Shown: positions 1 to 6,665, counted from the first letter of the stretch. The stretch is 23,830 bases of DNA from JAJYIV01 sp964616135 (GCA_964616135.1 CAZTTQ010000015.1:1-23830); one strand, 5' to 3'. A program made the numbers and translations. Notes: a model not told the origin generated them from the letters alone.

Positions 1-457
1 GGCTACTCCGGCCAAAAGTTAGAAAGGGAGAGCGAAACCACCTTTTCGCCCTCGGCTTCCTGGCGACGTAGAGGGCGCGGCCACGGCGACGGCCGGCCAC
101 ACCCTGGGTGTCGTACACGCCACGCACAATGTGGTAGCGCACACCCGGCAAGTCTTTCACGCGGCCACCGCGGAGCATGACGATGGAGTGCTCCTGCAGG
201 TTGTGGCCTTCGCCCGGAATGTAGGCGGTGACTTCCGTGCCGTTGGAGAGGCGCACGCGCGCGATCTTACGGATAGCGGAGTTCGGCTTCTTCGGCGTCA
301 TGGTGGTCACTTTGACACACACGCCGCGCTTAAACGGCGAGGACTGCAACGTACGGACGCGGTGGAGCGTGTCCAAGCGATACTGCATCGCCGGGGACTT
401 GCTCTTCACCTTCAGGGGATGGCGACCCTTGCGGATGAGCTGGTTGATCGTGGGCAT
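1..457 (-). CDS. rpsL: 30S ribosomal protein S12, 3' end beyond the window
   Basis: S12 sits at the decoding centre of the small ribosomal subunit and helps control accuracy. The translation begins MPTINQLIRKGR and carries the S12 signatures TPKKPNSA (residues 54-61), GEGHNLQEHS (82-91) and RVKDLPGVRYH (99-109). The two lysines linked to streptomycin response in this family (in TPKKPNS and GGRVKDLP) are both present. A typical S12 stops near residue 124-140, after a basic tail. Here the frame stays open through residue 152 at the window edge, with a tail containing ARKPRAKRWFRSP. A -1 shift at the AAAA run near position 45 would give a stop within about ten codons, so the extension may be real or may be a frameshift or sequence error. 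The start is the only plausible ATG; a promoter lies 24 bp upstream and no clear Shine-Dalgarno is seen. Confidence 0.96.
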   Translation of the reverse strand, partial: MPTINQLIRKGRHPLKVKSKSPAMQYRLDTLHRVRTLQSSPFKRGVCVKVTTMTPKKPNSAIRKIARVRLSNGTEVTAYIPGEGHNLQEHSIVMLRGGRVKDLPGVRYHIVRGVYDTQGVAGRRRGRALYVARKPRAKRWFRSPFLTFGRSS

Positions 458-480
458 AAAATAGTAAGAAATGTGCGGGT

Positions 481-509
481 AAAGTAGCACCGGAGCCCCC
501 AAACGTCAA
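481..509 (-). promoter_or_regulatory. Promoter of rpsL
   Basis: On the minus strand the -35 box TTGACG (504-509) is followed by a 17-bp spacer and the -10 box TACTTT (481-486). The -10 ends 23 nt before the rpsL start codon. Confidence 0.7.
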
Positions 510-529
510 GAATTCCCCGGAACAAACGC

Positions 530-555
530 AAAACCGGCCCTTCCGGACCGGTTTT
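530..555 (-). terminator. Intrinsic terminator of the M50 protease gene
   Basis: AAAACCGG (530-537) pairs with CCGGTTTT (548-555), with inner CC/GG pairs. The T-rich 3' arm on the minus strand follows the protease stop codon directly. The symmetry would also allow termination on the plus strand. Confidence 0.8.
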
Positions 556-559
556 CCTT

Positions 560-1240
560 CTACAATCCACCAAACAGCGCCCCAAAGTACGCATCACAGC
601 TGCCACCCAGAAAGGAGGAGCAGAGGCCGATGGCGGCGTTGGAAACGAACCCGAACGGGTGAAACGGTGTCAGAAAGGAGAGGACGACCAGGAACATCAG
701 GATCTGCGGACCGCGGATAGAAATGAATTCCCGGGCGGCGGCGTGGCGCGGACCGTCCAGCAGGGCGAACGCGAGCTTGGCGCCGTCCAACGGATGGACC
801 GGGATCAGGTTGAATACCGCGAGCGACAGATTGAGGAACACCGTCAGGAACAAAAACCCGGAAAGCAAGTTGAGCGGCGCGAGCACTCCCCCGCCGACCA
901 GGACGCGGAAGAGCGCGGCGGCCACGGCGGCAAACAACAGATTGGATACGGGACCGGCGAACGCGATGGCGACGCTGTCCCACTTGGGATCTTTCAGGTT
1001 GTACGGATTGTACGGCACCGGTTTCGCCCAACCGAAGCCCAGGAACAGGAACGCGAGAAGTCCCATGGGATCCACGTGGTCCAACGGGTTCAAAGAGAGG
1101 CGGCCTTCCCGCTCCGCCGTGCGGTCCCCGCGCAAACGCGCCACGAACGCATGGGAGAATTCATGGAACGTGAGCGACACCAACACGGCCGCGATCCACG
1201 CGGCAAACAGGGCGGGATTGGAGAAGAGGAGCGAGAACAT
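560..1240 (-). CDS. M50 family (site-2 protease-like) membrane metalloprotease
   Basis: A 226-residue multi-pass membrane protein that should cleave substrates within or beside the membrane. The zinc-binding motif HEFSH lies at residues 26-30, inside the second hydrophobic stretch. The second conserved site, NLIPVHPLDG at 144-153, supplies the third metal ligand (Asp152). The segment FAGPVSN (94-100) is also typical of the family. The size and simple architecture, with no PDZ domain, fit the YwhC/Rip-like short branch rather than RseP. Substrate unknown. The predicted -10 box TATACT ends 10 nt before the ATG, so the mRNA may be leaderless. It is divergent from the HD-like gene, and the two promoters overlap. 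Confidence 0.93.
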   Translation of the reverse strand: MFSLLFSNPALFAAWIAAVLVSLTFHEFSHAFVARLRGDRTAEREGRLSLNPLDHVDPMGLLAFLFLGFGWAKPVPYNPYNLKDPKWDSVAIAFAGPVSNLLFAAVAAALFRVLVGGGVLAPLNLLSGFLFLTVFLNLSLAVFNLIPVHPLDGAKLAFALLDGPRHAAAREFISIRGPQILMFLVVLSFLTPFHPFGFVSNAAIGLCSSFLGGSCDAYFGALFGGL

Positions 1241-1250
1241 AACGCGAGGT

Positions 1251-1279
1251 AGTATAGCCGATTGACAGGACGGCCGAAA
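1251..1279 (-). promoter_or_regulatory. Promoter of the M50 protease gene
   Basis: Minus-strand -10 TATACT (1251-1256), 17-bp spacer, weak -35 TTTCGG (1274-1279). Only 10 nt separate the -10 from the start codon at 1240. It overlaps the promoter of the divergent plus-strand gene. Confidence 0.6.
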
Positions 1280-1290
1280 TGTGGCATATT
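1262..1290 (+). promoter_or_regulatory. Promoter of the RelA/SpoT HD-like gene
   Basis: Perfect -35 TTGACA (1262-1267), 17-bp spacer, -10 CATATT (1285-1290). It sits 41 nt upstream of the chosen start at 1332. Confidence 0.7.
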
Positions 1291-1331
1291 CGTTTGTCCG
1301 ACGAGGGTCGGATCATGCGAAGGAGAGGCGA

Positions 1332-1940
1332 ATGGCCCGTGGAGACGAAACGACGGACGACCAGACGACCGCACAGGAAGATACGGAGACCTGGAACAGG
1401 CTCAAGCGGCGTCTGCGCTCGCTCCTGGCGCCCAGCGAATACGATCGCGTGTTGCTCGCTCGTGATTTCGTGAAGCGCAGCGGGGCGCACGCGCAGGAAC
1501 GGGCCGAGAAGACGGTCAACATCCTGGTCGAAGAGGTCCACTGTACGGACCCCGATCTGATCGTTGCCCTTCTGCTGCGCGACATCCCGACGCACTCGGC
1601 CAAGAACATCGAGGACGCCTTTGGCACGCGGGTGGCACGCATCATCGTACGAATTACCCAGCACGAGGACGAGCAGTTCGACTACGCCCACAGGCTGTAC
1701 AACTACGGCACCTGGGAAGACCTTCTGGTGAAAGCCTGCGACTACGTCCACACCCTGAACGCACTCAAGGCCAGCGACCCGGCCTGGCAGCGCAAGCAGA
1801 TCAGCGAAGCGCAGGACCACTACCGTCTCCTGTGGGTCAGGCTTGGCCATCTCATCCCCCCGCACCTTCAGGACGGATGGGCCACGCTCGAGGCGAAGAT
1901 CGGACGACTGGCCCGTGAAGGACAGAGTCGTCTCGGCTAG
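1332..1940 (+). CDS. RelA/SpoT HD-hydrolase-like protein with altered metal site
   Basis: A 202-residue soluble protein. Residues about 40-175 read like the ppGpp hydrolase (HD) domain of RelA/SpoT proteins. A helical segment containing His53 is followed by DLIVALLLRDIPTHSAKNIEDAFGTR (75-100), matching the family pattern 'aalLHDvvEDt..t.e.ie..FG..VA'. DLLVKACDYVHTLNAL (130-145) matches 'lLiKLADRLHNMRTL', and YRLLWVRLGHLIP matches the end of the domain. Family HD is replaced by Arg83-Asp84 and the catalytic Glu-Asp pair by Pro-Thr; His53 and Asp137 are kept. It is therefore probably not a normal hydrolase. The start is chosen because AGGAGAGG lies just upstream; an ATG at 1281 lies inside the promoter. 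A strong terminator follows. The fold assignment is moderately sure; the role is unknown. Confidence 0.6.
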   Translation: MARGDETTDDQTTAQEDTETWNRLKRRLRSLLAPSEYDRVLLARDFVKRSGAHAQERAEKTVNILVEEVHCTDPDLIVALLLRDIPTHSAKNIEDAFGTRVARIIVRITQHEDEQFDYAHRLYNYGTWEDLLVKACDYVHTLNALKASDPAWQRKQISEAQDHYRLLWVRLGHLIPPHLQDGWATLEAKIGRLAREGQSRLG

Positions 1941-1955
1941 AACGGCATGCCGCTC

Positions 1956-1995
1956 CCCCGCCCTCTCCCACTGGAGACGGCGGGGTATTTTTATT
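1956..1995. terminator. Shared terminator between the HD-like gene and murA
   Basis: CCCCGCC (1956-1962) pairs with GGCGGGG (1979-1985), with an inner TCTCC/GGAGA helix, followed by TATTTTTATT. It serves the plus-strand gene; its 3' edge overlaps the murA stop codon. Confidence 0.85.
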
Positions 1996-3292
1996 CCACA
2001 CGCCGGATCTTCGCCCCGACGCCGAGCAGCTTTTCTTCCAACCGCTCGTAGCCGCGGTCCAGATGTTCCAACCCGGAAAGCACGGACGTGCCTTGCGCCA
2101 TCAACGCCGCGACGACAAACGCCAAACCGGCGCGAATGTCGGGAATAGCAACATCAGCACCATGGAGAGGCGTCGGACCCTTGATCAGCGCCGAGTGGCG
2201 GTGGTTGCGGCCCGCAAAACGGCAGGGCGTTTCCCCAAGGCAGTTGGCCGACACGGCGATGTCCGCACCCATGCGGTTCAGCGCTTCGGTATATCCAAAG
2301 CGATCTTCATACACGGTCTCGTGGACAATGGAGGTACCCTTCGCGCGCGTAAGCGCCGCCACAAACGGCTGCTGCCAATCGGTAGCAAAGCCAGGGTGCG
2401 TGTCCGTCTCAATTTCAATCCCAGCGAGCTCCCCTGCCCCGCGCACGACGATTCCGTCCGGCCGCACGGCATAGTCGCCGCCGACGCGGCGGACGGCGTT
2501 CAGGAACGTGATCAGATGTTCGTGCTGCGCCCCGGCGATAAAAATCTCGCCGCCCGTGGCAAGTGCCAGGCTGCCGTAAGACGCTGCCTCAATGCGGTCC
2601 GGCATGACGGAAACGGAACAACCGCGCAAGCGTGCCACGCCGTGGATTTCAATCGTGCGGCGGGTCAGGATTTGGATAACGGCGCCCATGTTCTGCAGCA
2701 TCATGACGAGCGCCTTCACCTCCGGCTCCCCGGCGGCGTTGCGAATGACCGTGCGGCCTTCCGCCAGCACGCCGGCGAACAAGGCGCTTTCCGTGGCGCC
2801 CACGGACGGGTACGGCAATTCGATCAACGTGCCTTTGAGGCGGCCCGAAACGGACGCGCGGTAGCCGTCCGGCGTTTCTTCGATCTTCGCTCCCATTTTT
2901 TCCAACAGGTCCAAGTGGAAGTCCACGGGGCGCGGGCCGATTTTATCCCCGCCGACCTTGGGGACGTATGCTTCTCCCGCGCGGTGCAAAAGCGGCGCGA
3001 TGGCCAAGATGGACAGGCGGTTTTTGCGCGACAGGCCGATGACGGACGTGGACGAAATGCGCTCCGCGCGGATGTCCGCCGTGTGTTCGCTCGTGAACGC
3101 GAAGGACGCGCCCAGCGTTTCCACGATCTCCTTGGCGATGTCGGTTTCCTGTTGGCGCGGCAGGTTGGCGATCGAAACGGTTTCCCCGGTCAACAACGAC
3201 GCGAGGATCATTTTGGGCGCGGCGTTCTTAGCGCCGGACACCGCGATGGGGCCGGAGAGCGGGCGGCCGCCTTCCACGTGGAGCTGGGGCAT
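1991..3292 (-). CDS. murA: UDP-N-acetylglucosamine 1-carboxyvinyltransferase (MurA) with Asp at the catalytic Cys position
   Basis: Catalyses the first committed step of peptidoglycan synthesis, transferring enolpyruvate from PEP to UDP-GlcNAc in the cytoplasm. The 433-residue product has the normal family length. Lys22-Asn23 in SGAKNAAPK, Arg92, RPVDFHLDLLEKMGA (121-135) and the terminal DRGYERLEEKL motif are all present. The active-site loop reads KVGGDKIGPRP: residue 116 is Asp where most bacteria have the Cys (Cys115 in E. coli) that fosfomycin alkylates. Asp occurs naturally in mycobacterial and chlamydial MurA and gives intrinsic fosfomycin resistance. The start at 3292 (MPQLHVEGG) matches the family N-terminus; the upstream in-frame extension would cross the DoxX terminator. 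A -10 box, TATTCT, ends 9 nt before the ATG, suggesting a leaderless message. Confidence 0.97.
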   Translation of the reverse strand: MPQLHVEGGRPLSGPIAVSGAKNAAPKMILASLLTGETVSIANLPRQQETDIAKEIVETLGASFAFTSEHTADIRAERISSTSVIGLSRKNRLSILAIAPLLHRAGEAYVPKVGGDKIGPRPVDFHLDLLEKMGAKIEETPDGYRASVSGRLKGTLIELPYPSVGATESALFAGVLAEGRTVIRNAAGEPEVKALVMMLQNMGAVIQILTRRTIEIHGVARLRGCSVSVMPDRIEAASYGSLALATGGEIFIAGAQHEHLITFLNAVRRVGGDYAVRPDGIVVRGAGELAGIEIETDTHPGFATDWQQPFVAALTRAKGTSIVHETVYEDRFGYTEALNRMGADIAVSANCLGETPCRFAGRNHRHSALIKGPTPLHGADVAIPDIRAGLAFVVAALMAQGTSVLSGLEHLDRGYERLEEKLLGVGAKIRRVE

Positions 3293-3301
3293 AGTCCACA
3301 G

Positions 3302-3330
3302 AGAATAGCGCATCGCGCAGGAAAACAAAA
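3302..3330 (-). promoter_or_regulatory. Probable murA promoter
   Basis: Minus-strand -10 TATTCT (3302-3307), 17-bp spacer, poor -35 TTTTGT (3325-3330) lying in the T-tail of the DoxX terminator. The -10 is convincing; the -35 is weak. Confidence 0.45.
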
Positions 3331-3349
3331 ACCGGCCCGAAGGCCGGCG
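3321..3349 (-). terminator. Intrinsic terminator of the DoxX gene
   Basis: On the minus strand CCGGCC, loop TTCG, GGCCGG, then TTTTTGTTTTC. The stem occupies 3332-3347. It separates the DoxX gene from murA. Confidence 0.9.
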
Positions 3350-3356
3350 TTTGGTC

Positions 3357-3806
3357 CTACTTGTGCATCTTGCACACGCCGTCGGCACAGGGGCCGCAGA
3401 CGTCCTTTTTTCCCATCTTGGCCGTCACGGAGCAAGCGCCGGCACCCGAGAACGAGAGACCGAGGGCCAGCAAGAACAACGTCAGGTCAAATTCGTATCC
3501 GCCGACAAATCCCATTTTTCCCTTCACGAGCAGGATGGCGAAGAACATGGTGGCGGCCAGCAGCCAGCTGGCGTACTTCACGCCGACACCAAGAATGACG
3601 GCCACGCCGCCGAGCAATTCAACCAAAGCGACGACCCAAGCGAGGGGCGCGGGAACACCAAGCGTGCCAAAGAACCCGACGACCATGTCCATACCGGCAA
3701 GCTTTTGCCACCCGTGGGCGACGAACGGCAGACCGAGAGCGAGACGCATCAGAAACAGGCCCGCGTCGCACGACATCAGTTTATTGCAGGTTTCTTTCAT
3801 GTTCAT
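3357..3806 (-). CDS. DoxX family membrane protein with cysteine-rich tail
   Basis: A 149-residue protein with four hydrophobic segments (about 16-33, 53-75, 79-95 and 106-123). It has the DoxX hallmark LRLALGLPFVAHGWQKL near residues 19-36 and a second helix containing VELLGGVAVILG. DoxX proteins are small inner-membrane proteins of uncertain function, sometimes tied to quinone chemistry or thiol stress. The soluble tail after the last helix carries Cys125, Cys137, Cys140 and Cys145 (DVCGPCADGVCKMHK), a possible metal or redox site not standard for DoxX. The start could be residue 1 or the second Met at residue 3; no Shine-Dalgarno is visible. A -10 TATACT lies 21 nt upstream and a strong terminator follows, so it looks monocistronic. 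Confidence 0.88.
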   Translation of the reverse strand: MNMKETCNKLMSCDAGLFLMRLALGLPFVAHGWQKLAGMDMVVGFFGTLGVPAPLAWVVALVELLGGVAVILGVGVKYASWLLAATMFFAILLVKGKMGFVGGYEFDLTLFLLALGLSFSGAGACSVTAKMGKKDVCGPCADGVCKMHK

Positions 3807-3827
3807 AGAATAGGGATGACCGTAGCC

Positions 3828-3856
3828 AGTATACCCGCGGTCTACCGGTACCGGAA
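3828..3856 (-). promoter_or_regulatory. Probable DoxX gene promoter
   Basis: Minus-strand -10 TATACT (3828-3833), 17-bp spacer, weak -35 TTCCGG (3851-3856). Confidence 0.5.
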
Positions 3857-3890
3857 GACGCAGGAGGCAACAGACGGCGGGCGGTTTTCG

Positions 3891-4583
3891 TTATTCGTTG
3901 GCCGCGAGAAACGTGGCGACGGCCGCGGCGGTTTCCGCACGTAACACAGTGGGACCCAGACCCGCGGGCTGCAGGCCGGCAGCAAGGGCCAGGCGTTCCT
4001 CTTCTCCGGTCCAACCGCCTTCAGGGCCAATGAACACGGAGACGGGTTCTGTCGCAGGAACGCCATTCAGTTTCGGCGCGCCCGGCAGGCAGAAAAACGC
4101 CTTGGATTCGGCAACCGCCTTTGCAACCGCGTCTTTCAACGGCACAGGCGCCTGAATGACGGGGAGCGTGCCGCGACCGCTCTGCTCCGCCGCTTCCCGC
4201 GCGATGCGCTTCAGGCGGTCCGCCTTCAATTCCCGTTTGATGCTGCGTTCCGCGACGACGGGGACGATTTCGGCCACGCCGCATTCGACCGCTTTTTCCA
4301 CGGCTACTTCAAACGCGTCCGGTTTCACCAGGGCCAAGTACAGCGTGACGGGGCGCGGCGGTTCCGTCGTGCTGTTACGTTCTTCTACCAAGGATAATTC
4401 CACGCGCATTGGTGTCACAGACTCCAGGGTCATGAGGGCTTCCCTCCCCTGACCGTTACACAAAACAATGCGCTCCCCGGGCGCCAACTTCAATACGCGG
4501 GCGATCTGATGGGTCAGATCCGGTTGAGTCAGGATGGTGGGAAATCCGTCCTGGCGTTCCAAGATGAAGCGGTGGATTTTCAT
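3891..4583 (-). CDS. rsmE: 16S rRNA m3U1498 methyltransferase RsmE
   Basis: Methylates N3 of U1498 in 16S rRNA in the assembled small subunit, using S-adenosylmethionine. The 230-residue product has the family's two parts: an N-terminal PUA-like domain (MKIHRFIL to about residue 75) and a C-terminal SPOUT methyltransferase domain with the knot. The hallmark cofactor-loop motifs are FIGPEGGWTGEEE and LGPTVLRAETAAA near the C-terminus. EVAVEKAVECGVAEIVPVVAERS is also characteristic. The start at 4583 (MKIHRF) fits the family; the longer reading (12 more residues) overlaps the upstream gene. The upstream stop codon is one base from this ATG, so translation is probably coupled. No T-rich terminator is seen downstream. 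Confidence 0.95.
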   Translation of the reverse strand: MKIHRFILERQDGFPTILTQPDLTHQIARVLKLAPGERIVLCNGQGREALMTLESVTPMRVELSLVEERNSTTEPPRPVTLYLALVKPDAFEVAVEKAVECGVAEIVPVVAERSIKRELKADRLKRIAREAAEQSGRGTLPVIQAPVPLKDAVAKAVAESKAFFCLPGAPKLNGVPATEPVSVFIGPEGGWTGEEERLALAAGLQPAGLGPTVLRAETAAAVATFLAANE

Positions 4584-4584
4584 A

Positions 4585-5166
4585 CTAGGCAAGGCGTTTG
4601 GAGACGAAGCCGATGGCAAGGATGCCGAGGAAGTTCAGCGCGTACGAAACGGGGATAAGCACGCGCAACGGGATTTTTGTGACGCCCATGAGGGCGAGGC
4701 CCAATTCGTCCGGCAGCGGCGAGGCGATGATCAGGCCGCCGAAAAGCACCGACAGGAGCCGCGCGGGACGCGTCCGCAACAGGTGCGTGCAGGCGCGGCC
4801 GCAGGCTTTCTTGGCCAGGAACCGCAGGTCGGCGCTGACGGTATCCTTGAACAGGCGGAAGAGCAAGAGGTCGGCCAACAGGGCGCCGGCAGCCCCGACC
4901 GCCGCGACCTCCCATACGTTGTTCGCCTGCGCCAGCTGGCCCAAGACGACGATGGCCGGCGCCGTGGTGAACGCGGAGCTGAACAGCGCGCCGGAGACGA
5001 ACGCGGCGACGAGAATGCTCGCCTCCGTGGACGCGAACAGGCGGGCGACGAAGTCCGTCTGGCTGACGGCGACGGCCAGCAGGACGCTGAGCGCCAACAC
5101 GGACGCGTCACGGACGAGCGAGCGGACTTCGCGGGAGGCGCGGAACATATGCCGGAATGGTAACAT
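4585..5166 (-). CDS. Multi-pass membrane protein of unknown function, possibly DedA/VTT-like
   Basis: A 193-residue protein with about five hydrophobic segments (near 22-38, 48-66, 70-103, 138-150 and 168-188). Distinctive stretches are SGALFSSAFTTAPAIVVLG (58-76), GAAGALLADLLLFRLFKD (91-108) and LIIASPLPDELGLALMG (145-161). The last resembles the re-entrant 'P.P.E' loops of DedA/VTT (SNARE-associated) proteins, but the match is too loose for a firm assignment. The ATG at 5166 is preceded by a weak AAGGG; an ATG at 5148 is an alternative. The same frame runs upstream through the tRNA-Pro gene, so no earlier start is likely. It ends one base before rsmE and so probably forms a two-gene unit with it. 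A link to translation or the envelope cannot be read from this. Confidence 0.75.
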   Translation of the reverse strand: MLPFRHMFRASREVRSLVRDASVLALSVLLAVAVSQTDFVARLFASTEASILVAAFVSGALFSSAFTTAPAIVVLGQLAQANNVWEVAAVGAAGALLADLLLFRLFKDTVSADLRFLAKKACGRACTHLLRTRPARLLSVLFGGLIIASPLPDELGLALMGVTKIPLRVLIPVSYALNFLGILAIGFVSKRLA

Positions 5167-5175
5167 GCCGGACCC

Positions 5176-5204
5176 TTGCCATGCAGGCCTCTCTCCGCTA
5201 CACT
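5176..5204 (+). promoter_or_regulatory. Promoter of tRNA-Pro
   Basis: -35 TTGCCA (5176-5181), 17-bp spacer, -10 TACACT (5199-5204), 16 nt before the mature tRNA 5' end. Confidence 0.75.
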
Positions 5205-5220
5205 CCCCGCACAACTTCTT

Positions 5221-5297
5221 CGGGCTATAGCTCAGTTGGCTAGAGCGCTTGCATGGGGTGCAAGAGGCCGCCGGTTCAAGTCCGGCTAGCCCGACCA
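5221..5297 (+). tRNA. tRNA-Pro (anticodon GGG), CCA encoded
   Basis: A full cloverleaf. The acceptor stem CGGGCTA pairs with TAGCCCG, the D-arm is GCTC/GAGC and the anticodon stem is CTTGC/GCAAG around the loop ATGGGGT. A five-base variable loop, the T-arm GCCGG TTCAAGT CCGGC, discriminator A and an encoded CCA complete it. The anticodon GGG reads proline CCC and CCU codons. The C1-G72 pair and G37 are expected for bacterial tRNA-Pro. It has its own promoter and terminator, so it is a stand-alone transcription unit. Confidence 0.96.
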
Positions 5298-5303
5298 GAA
5301 AAC

Positions 5304-5330
5304 GACTGTCTTCGGACGGTCTTTTTCTTT
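5304..5330 (+). terminator. Intrinsic terminator of tRNA-Pro
   Basis: GACTGTC, loop TTCG, GACGGTC (one G-U pair) followed by TTTTTCTTT, beginning six bases after the CCA end. Confidence 0.9.
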
Positions 5331-5370
5331 GCCTAGAGATTTCTCGACTCGGCCCTTGGCCTCGCTCGAA

Positions 5371-5406
5371 AGAAAAACCGCCCGGCGTCCAGGGGGACGC
5401 GGGCGG
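5371..5406 (-). terminator. Intrinsic terminator of the synthetase-like gene
   Basis: On the minus strand CCGCCCGCGTCC pairs with GGACGCCGGGCGG (one bulge), followed by TTTTTCTTT. It lies 7 bp after the stop codon. The 5331-5370 gap between the two opposing terminators holds nothing recognisable. Confidence 0.85.
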
Positions 5407-5413
5407 CAAGACG

Positions 5414-6544
5414 TCAGGCGGCGACCTTCGTCGCGACGGATTCCAGGCCGGCCGACAGGACCGACCGCTTCCAGTGACGGATGCGGTCGGCGACCTCCGG
5501 CAGGTCCCAGTCCACGCCGTAGACGCTGAACGGGCACAGGACGCGCAGATGGTGCTTCAGGGCCTGATCGACGCGGTACATGTCGTGGTTCACCTGGGTG
5601 GAGGCGTACACGGTGCTCAGGTAGTCCGCCTGCGCCTGGACCTGGATCTCGAACGGCTGGTCGCCGATGAAGACGGTCTGCTTGGCGACGCGGTACCGTT
5701 TGGCCGTGTGCGGATTGCGACTCACGGACGCCGGGGCCTCGTACGGGCTTGGCGGTTCATGGACCGTCGCGCCTGCCGCGAACAGGTGCTCTTCGAGAGC
5801 CATCAGCACCTCGTTGACCTCCTGTTCGGTCGGCACGACGAGGGAGAGGCCGCACATGTCGTGGATTTCCAGGCGCGCGCCCGCGCGACCCGCATCCCGG
5901 AACTGGCGGAGCATCTTCATGATGGCCATGAAGCGGTCCTTGTTCCGCGGGTTGAAGATGACGGGGACGCGGCGGTTGCCCACCCGCATGAGGCGGCGCA
6001 TGACGGGACGCGTGTGGAGGAAGCCCGGCGAAAGCCCGGCGGGCGGAGGGCCGACCCCCGTCTCCACGACCATATGTTCGGTCGGCTCGTGCACGGACCA
6101 CAAGTCCGTGTCCTCGTGTCCGTCGAAGCACGCGTGGTCGAGCTCGTCGACGAAGGCGTTCAGGCTGTTCTCCGCCCGCGCGCGTCGCGGTTCCAGGAAG
6201 TGCATGGCCAGGGCGAAGTCGATGGTCATGAGCGCTTCCAGGCGCTGGCGGCGGCGGCGCGTGTCGTCGCCGGGCACGAGCGCCAGCTCGAACAGCCGGT
6301 CCAGGTTGCGCGCGGACGTGCCGACCTCGGTGATGAGGCCGACTTGGTCGGCGTACGGCCCGGCGCAGCTGTCGATCACGGTTTTGCGGCCGGCGACCGC
6401 GTATTCCAGGAACCAGGGCAGATCCTCCATACGGTGGACGACCTGGTTCGCCGTCGCTTCCTTCTGCAGACGCTGCAGATAGGCCCTCCGACGATGGACC
6501 GCGCGTTCGTCGCGGTCTCCCTTCGATTCACCCAGCCACAACAT
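5414..6544 (-). CDS. Decayed RelA/SpoT synthetase-like protein
   Basis: A 376-residue soluble protein. Residues about 196-325 follow the order of the ppGpp synthetase fold. NPRNKDRFMAIMKMLRQ (198-214) corresponds to the 'K....i..K..R' helix. IHDMCGLSLVVPTEQEVNEVL (227-247) corresponds to 'i.DiaGiRi....dD.y.v..ll'. SRNPHTAKRYRVAKQTV (275-291) corresponds to '.NPKp.GYrSLH..v', and PFEIQVQAQADYL (297-309) to 'vEIQIRT.aMd'. Tyr284, Glu299 and Gln301 are retained. The Arg of G.R, the His of GYxSxH and the Arg of QIRT are replaced by Ser, Lys and Gln, so pyrophosphoryl transfer is doubtful. The N-terminal 190 residues are helical and unrecognised. The start at 6544 has GGAAG upstream. It is flanked by its own terminator and a possible weak promoter. 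The fold call is moderate; the function is unknown. Confidence 0.5.
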   Translation of the reverse strand: MLWLGESKGDRDERAVHRRRAYLQRLQKEATANQVVHRMEDLPWFLEYAVAGRKTVIDSCAGPYADQVGLITEVGTSARNLDRLFELALVPGDDTRRRRQRLEALMTIDFALAMHFLEPRRARAENSLNAFVDELDHACFDGHEDTDLWSVHEPTEHMVVETGVGPPPAGLSPGFLHTRPVMRRLMRVGNRRVPVIFNPRNKDRFMAIMKMLRQFRDAGRAGARLEIHDMCGLSLVVPTEQEVNEVLMALEEHLFAAGATVHEPPSPYEAPASVSRNPHTAKRYRVAKQTVFIGDQPFEIQVQAQADYLSTVYASTQVNHDMYRVDQALKHHLRVLCPFSVYGVDWDLPEVADRIRHWKRSVLSAGLESVATKVAA

Positions 6545-6612
6545 GAACACTTCCACGGGCCACCTCGTTGGAAAAAGGAACGTGCGGTAACCGGATGCGG
6601 TTCCGGACTTCC

Positions 6613-6641
6613 ACCAAACCACAAAACCGCGTCCCAGTCAA
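6613..6641 (-). promoter_or_regulatory. Possible promoter of the synthetase-like gene
   Basis: Minus-strand TTGACT (6636-6641), 17-bp spacer, TTTGGT (6613-6618). The -10 is poor, and the boxes overlap the ndk terminator hairpin, so this is tentative. Confidence 0.3.
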
Positions 6642-6657
6642 TCCTGGAACGCGGTTT
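6623..6657 (-). terminator. Intrinsic terminator of ndk
   Basis: AAACCGCGT and ACGCGGTTTT form a stem (with an inner CCAG/CTGG) on the minus strand, with a TTTT-containing 3' arm, about 10 bp after the ndk stop. Confidence 0.75.
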
Positions 6658-6665
6658 CTTGCGGA

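Noticed and set aside
2063..3598. Long plus-strand open frame (511 codons) opposite murA and DoxX
   Set aside because: It is the antisense shadow of two confidently identified genes, has an unnatural composition and spans two terminators. The same applies to the long plus-strand frames opposite leuS (11788-13344) and infB (17819-19381).
5167..5409. Extension of the membrane protein gene upstream of 5166
   Set aside because: The open frame runs through the tRNA-Pro gene and its terminator on the opposite strand and is a by-product of high G+C.
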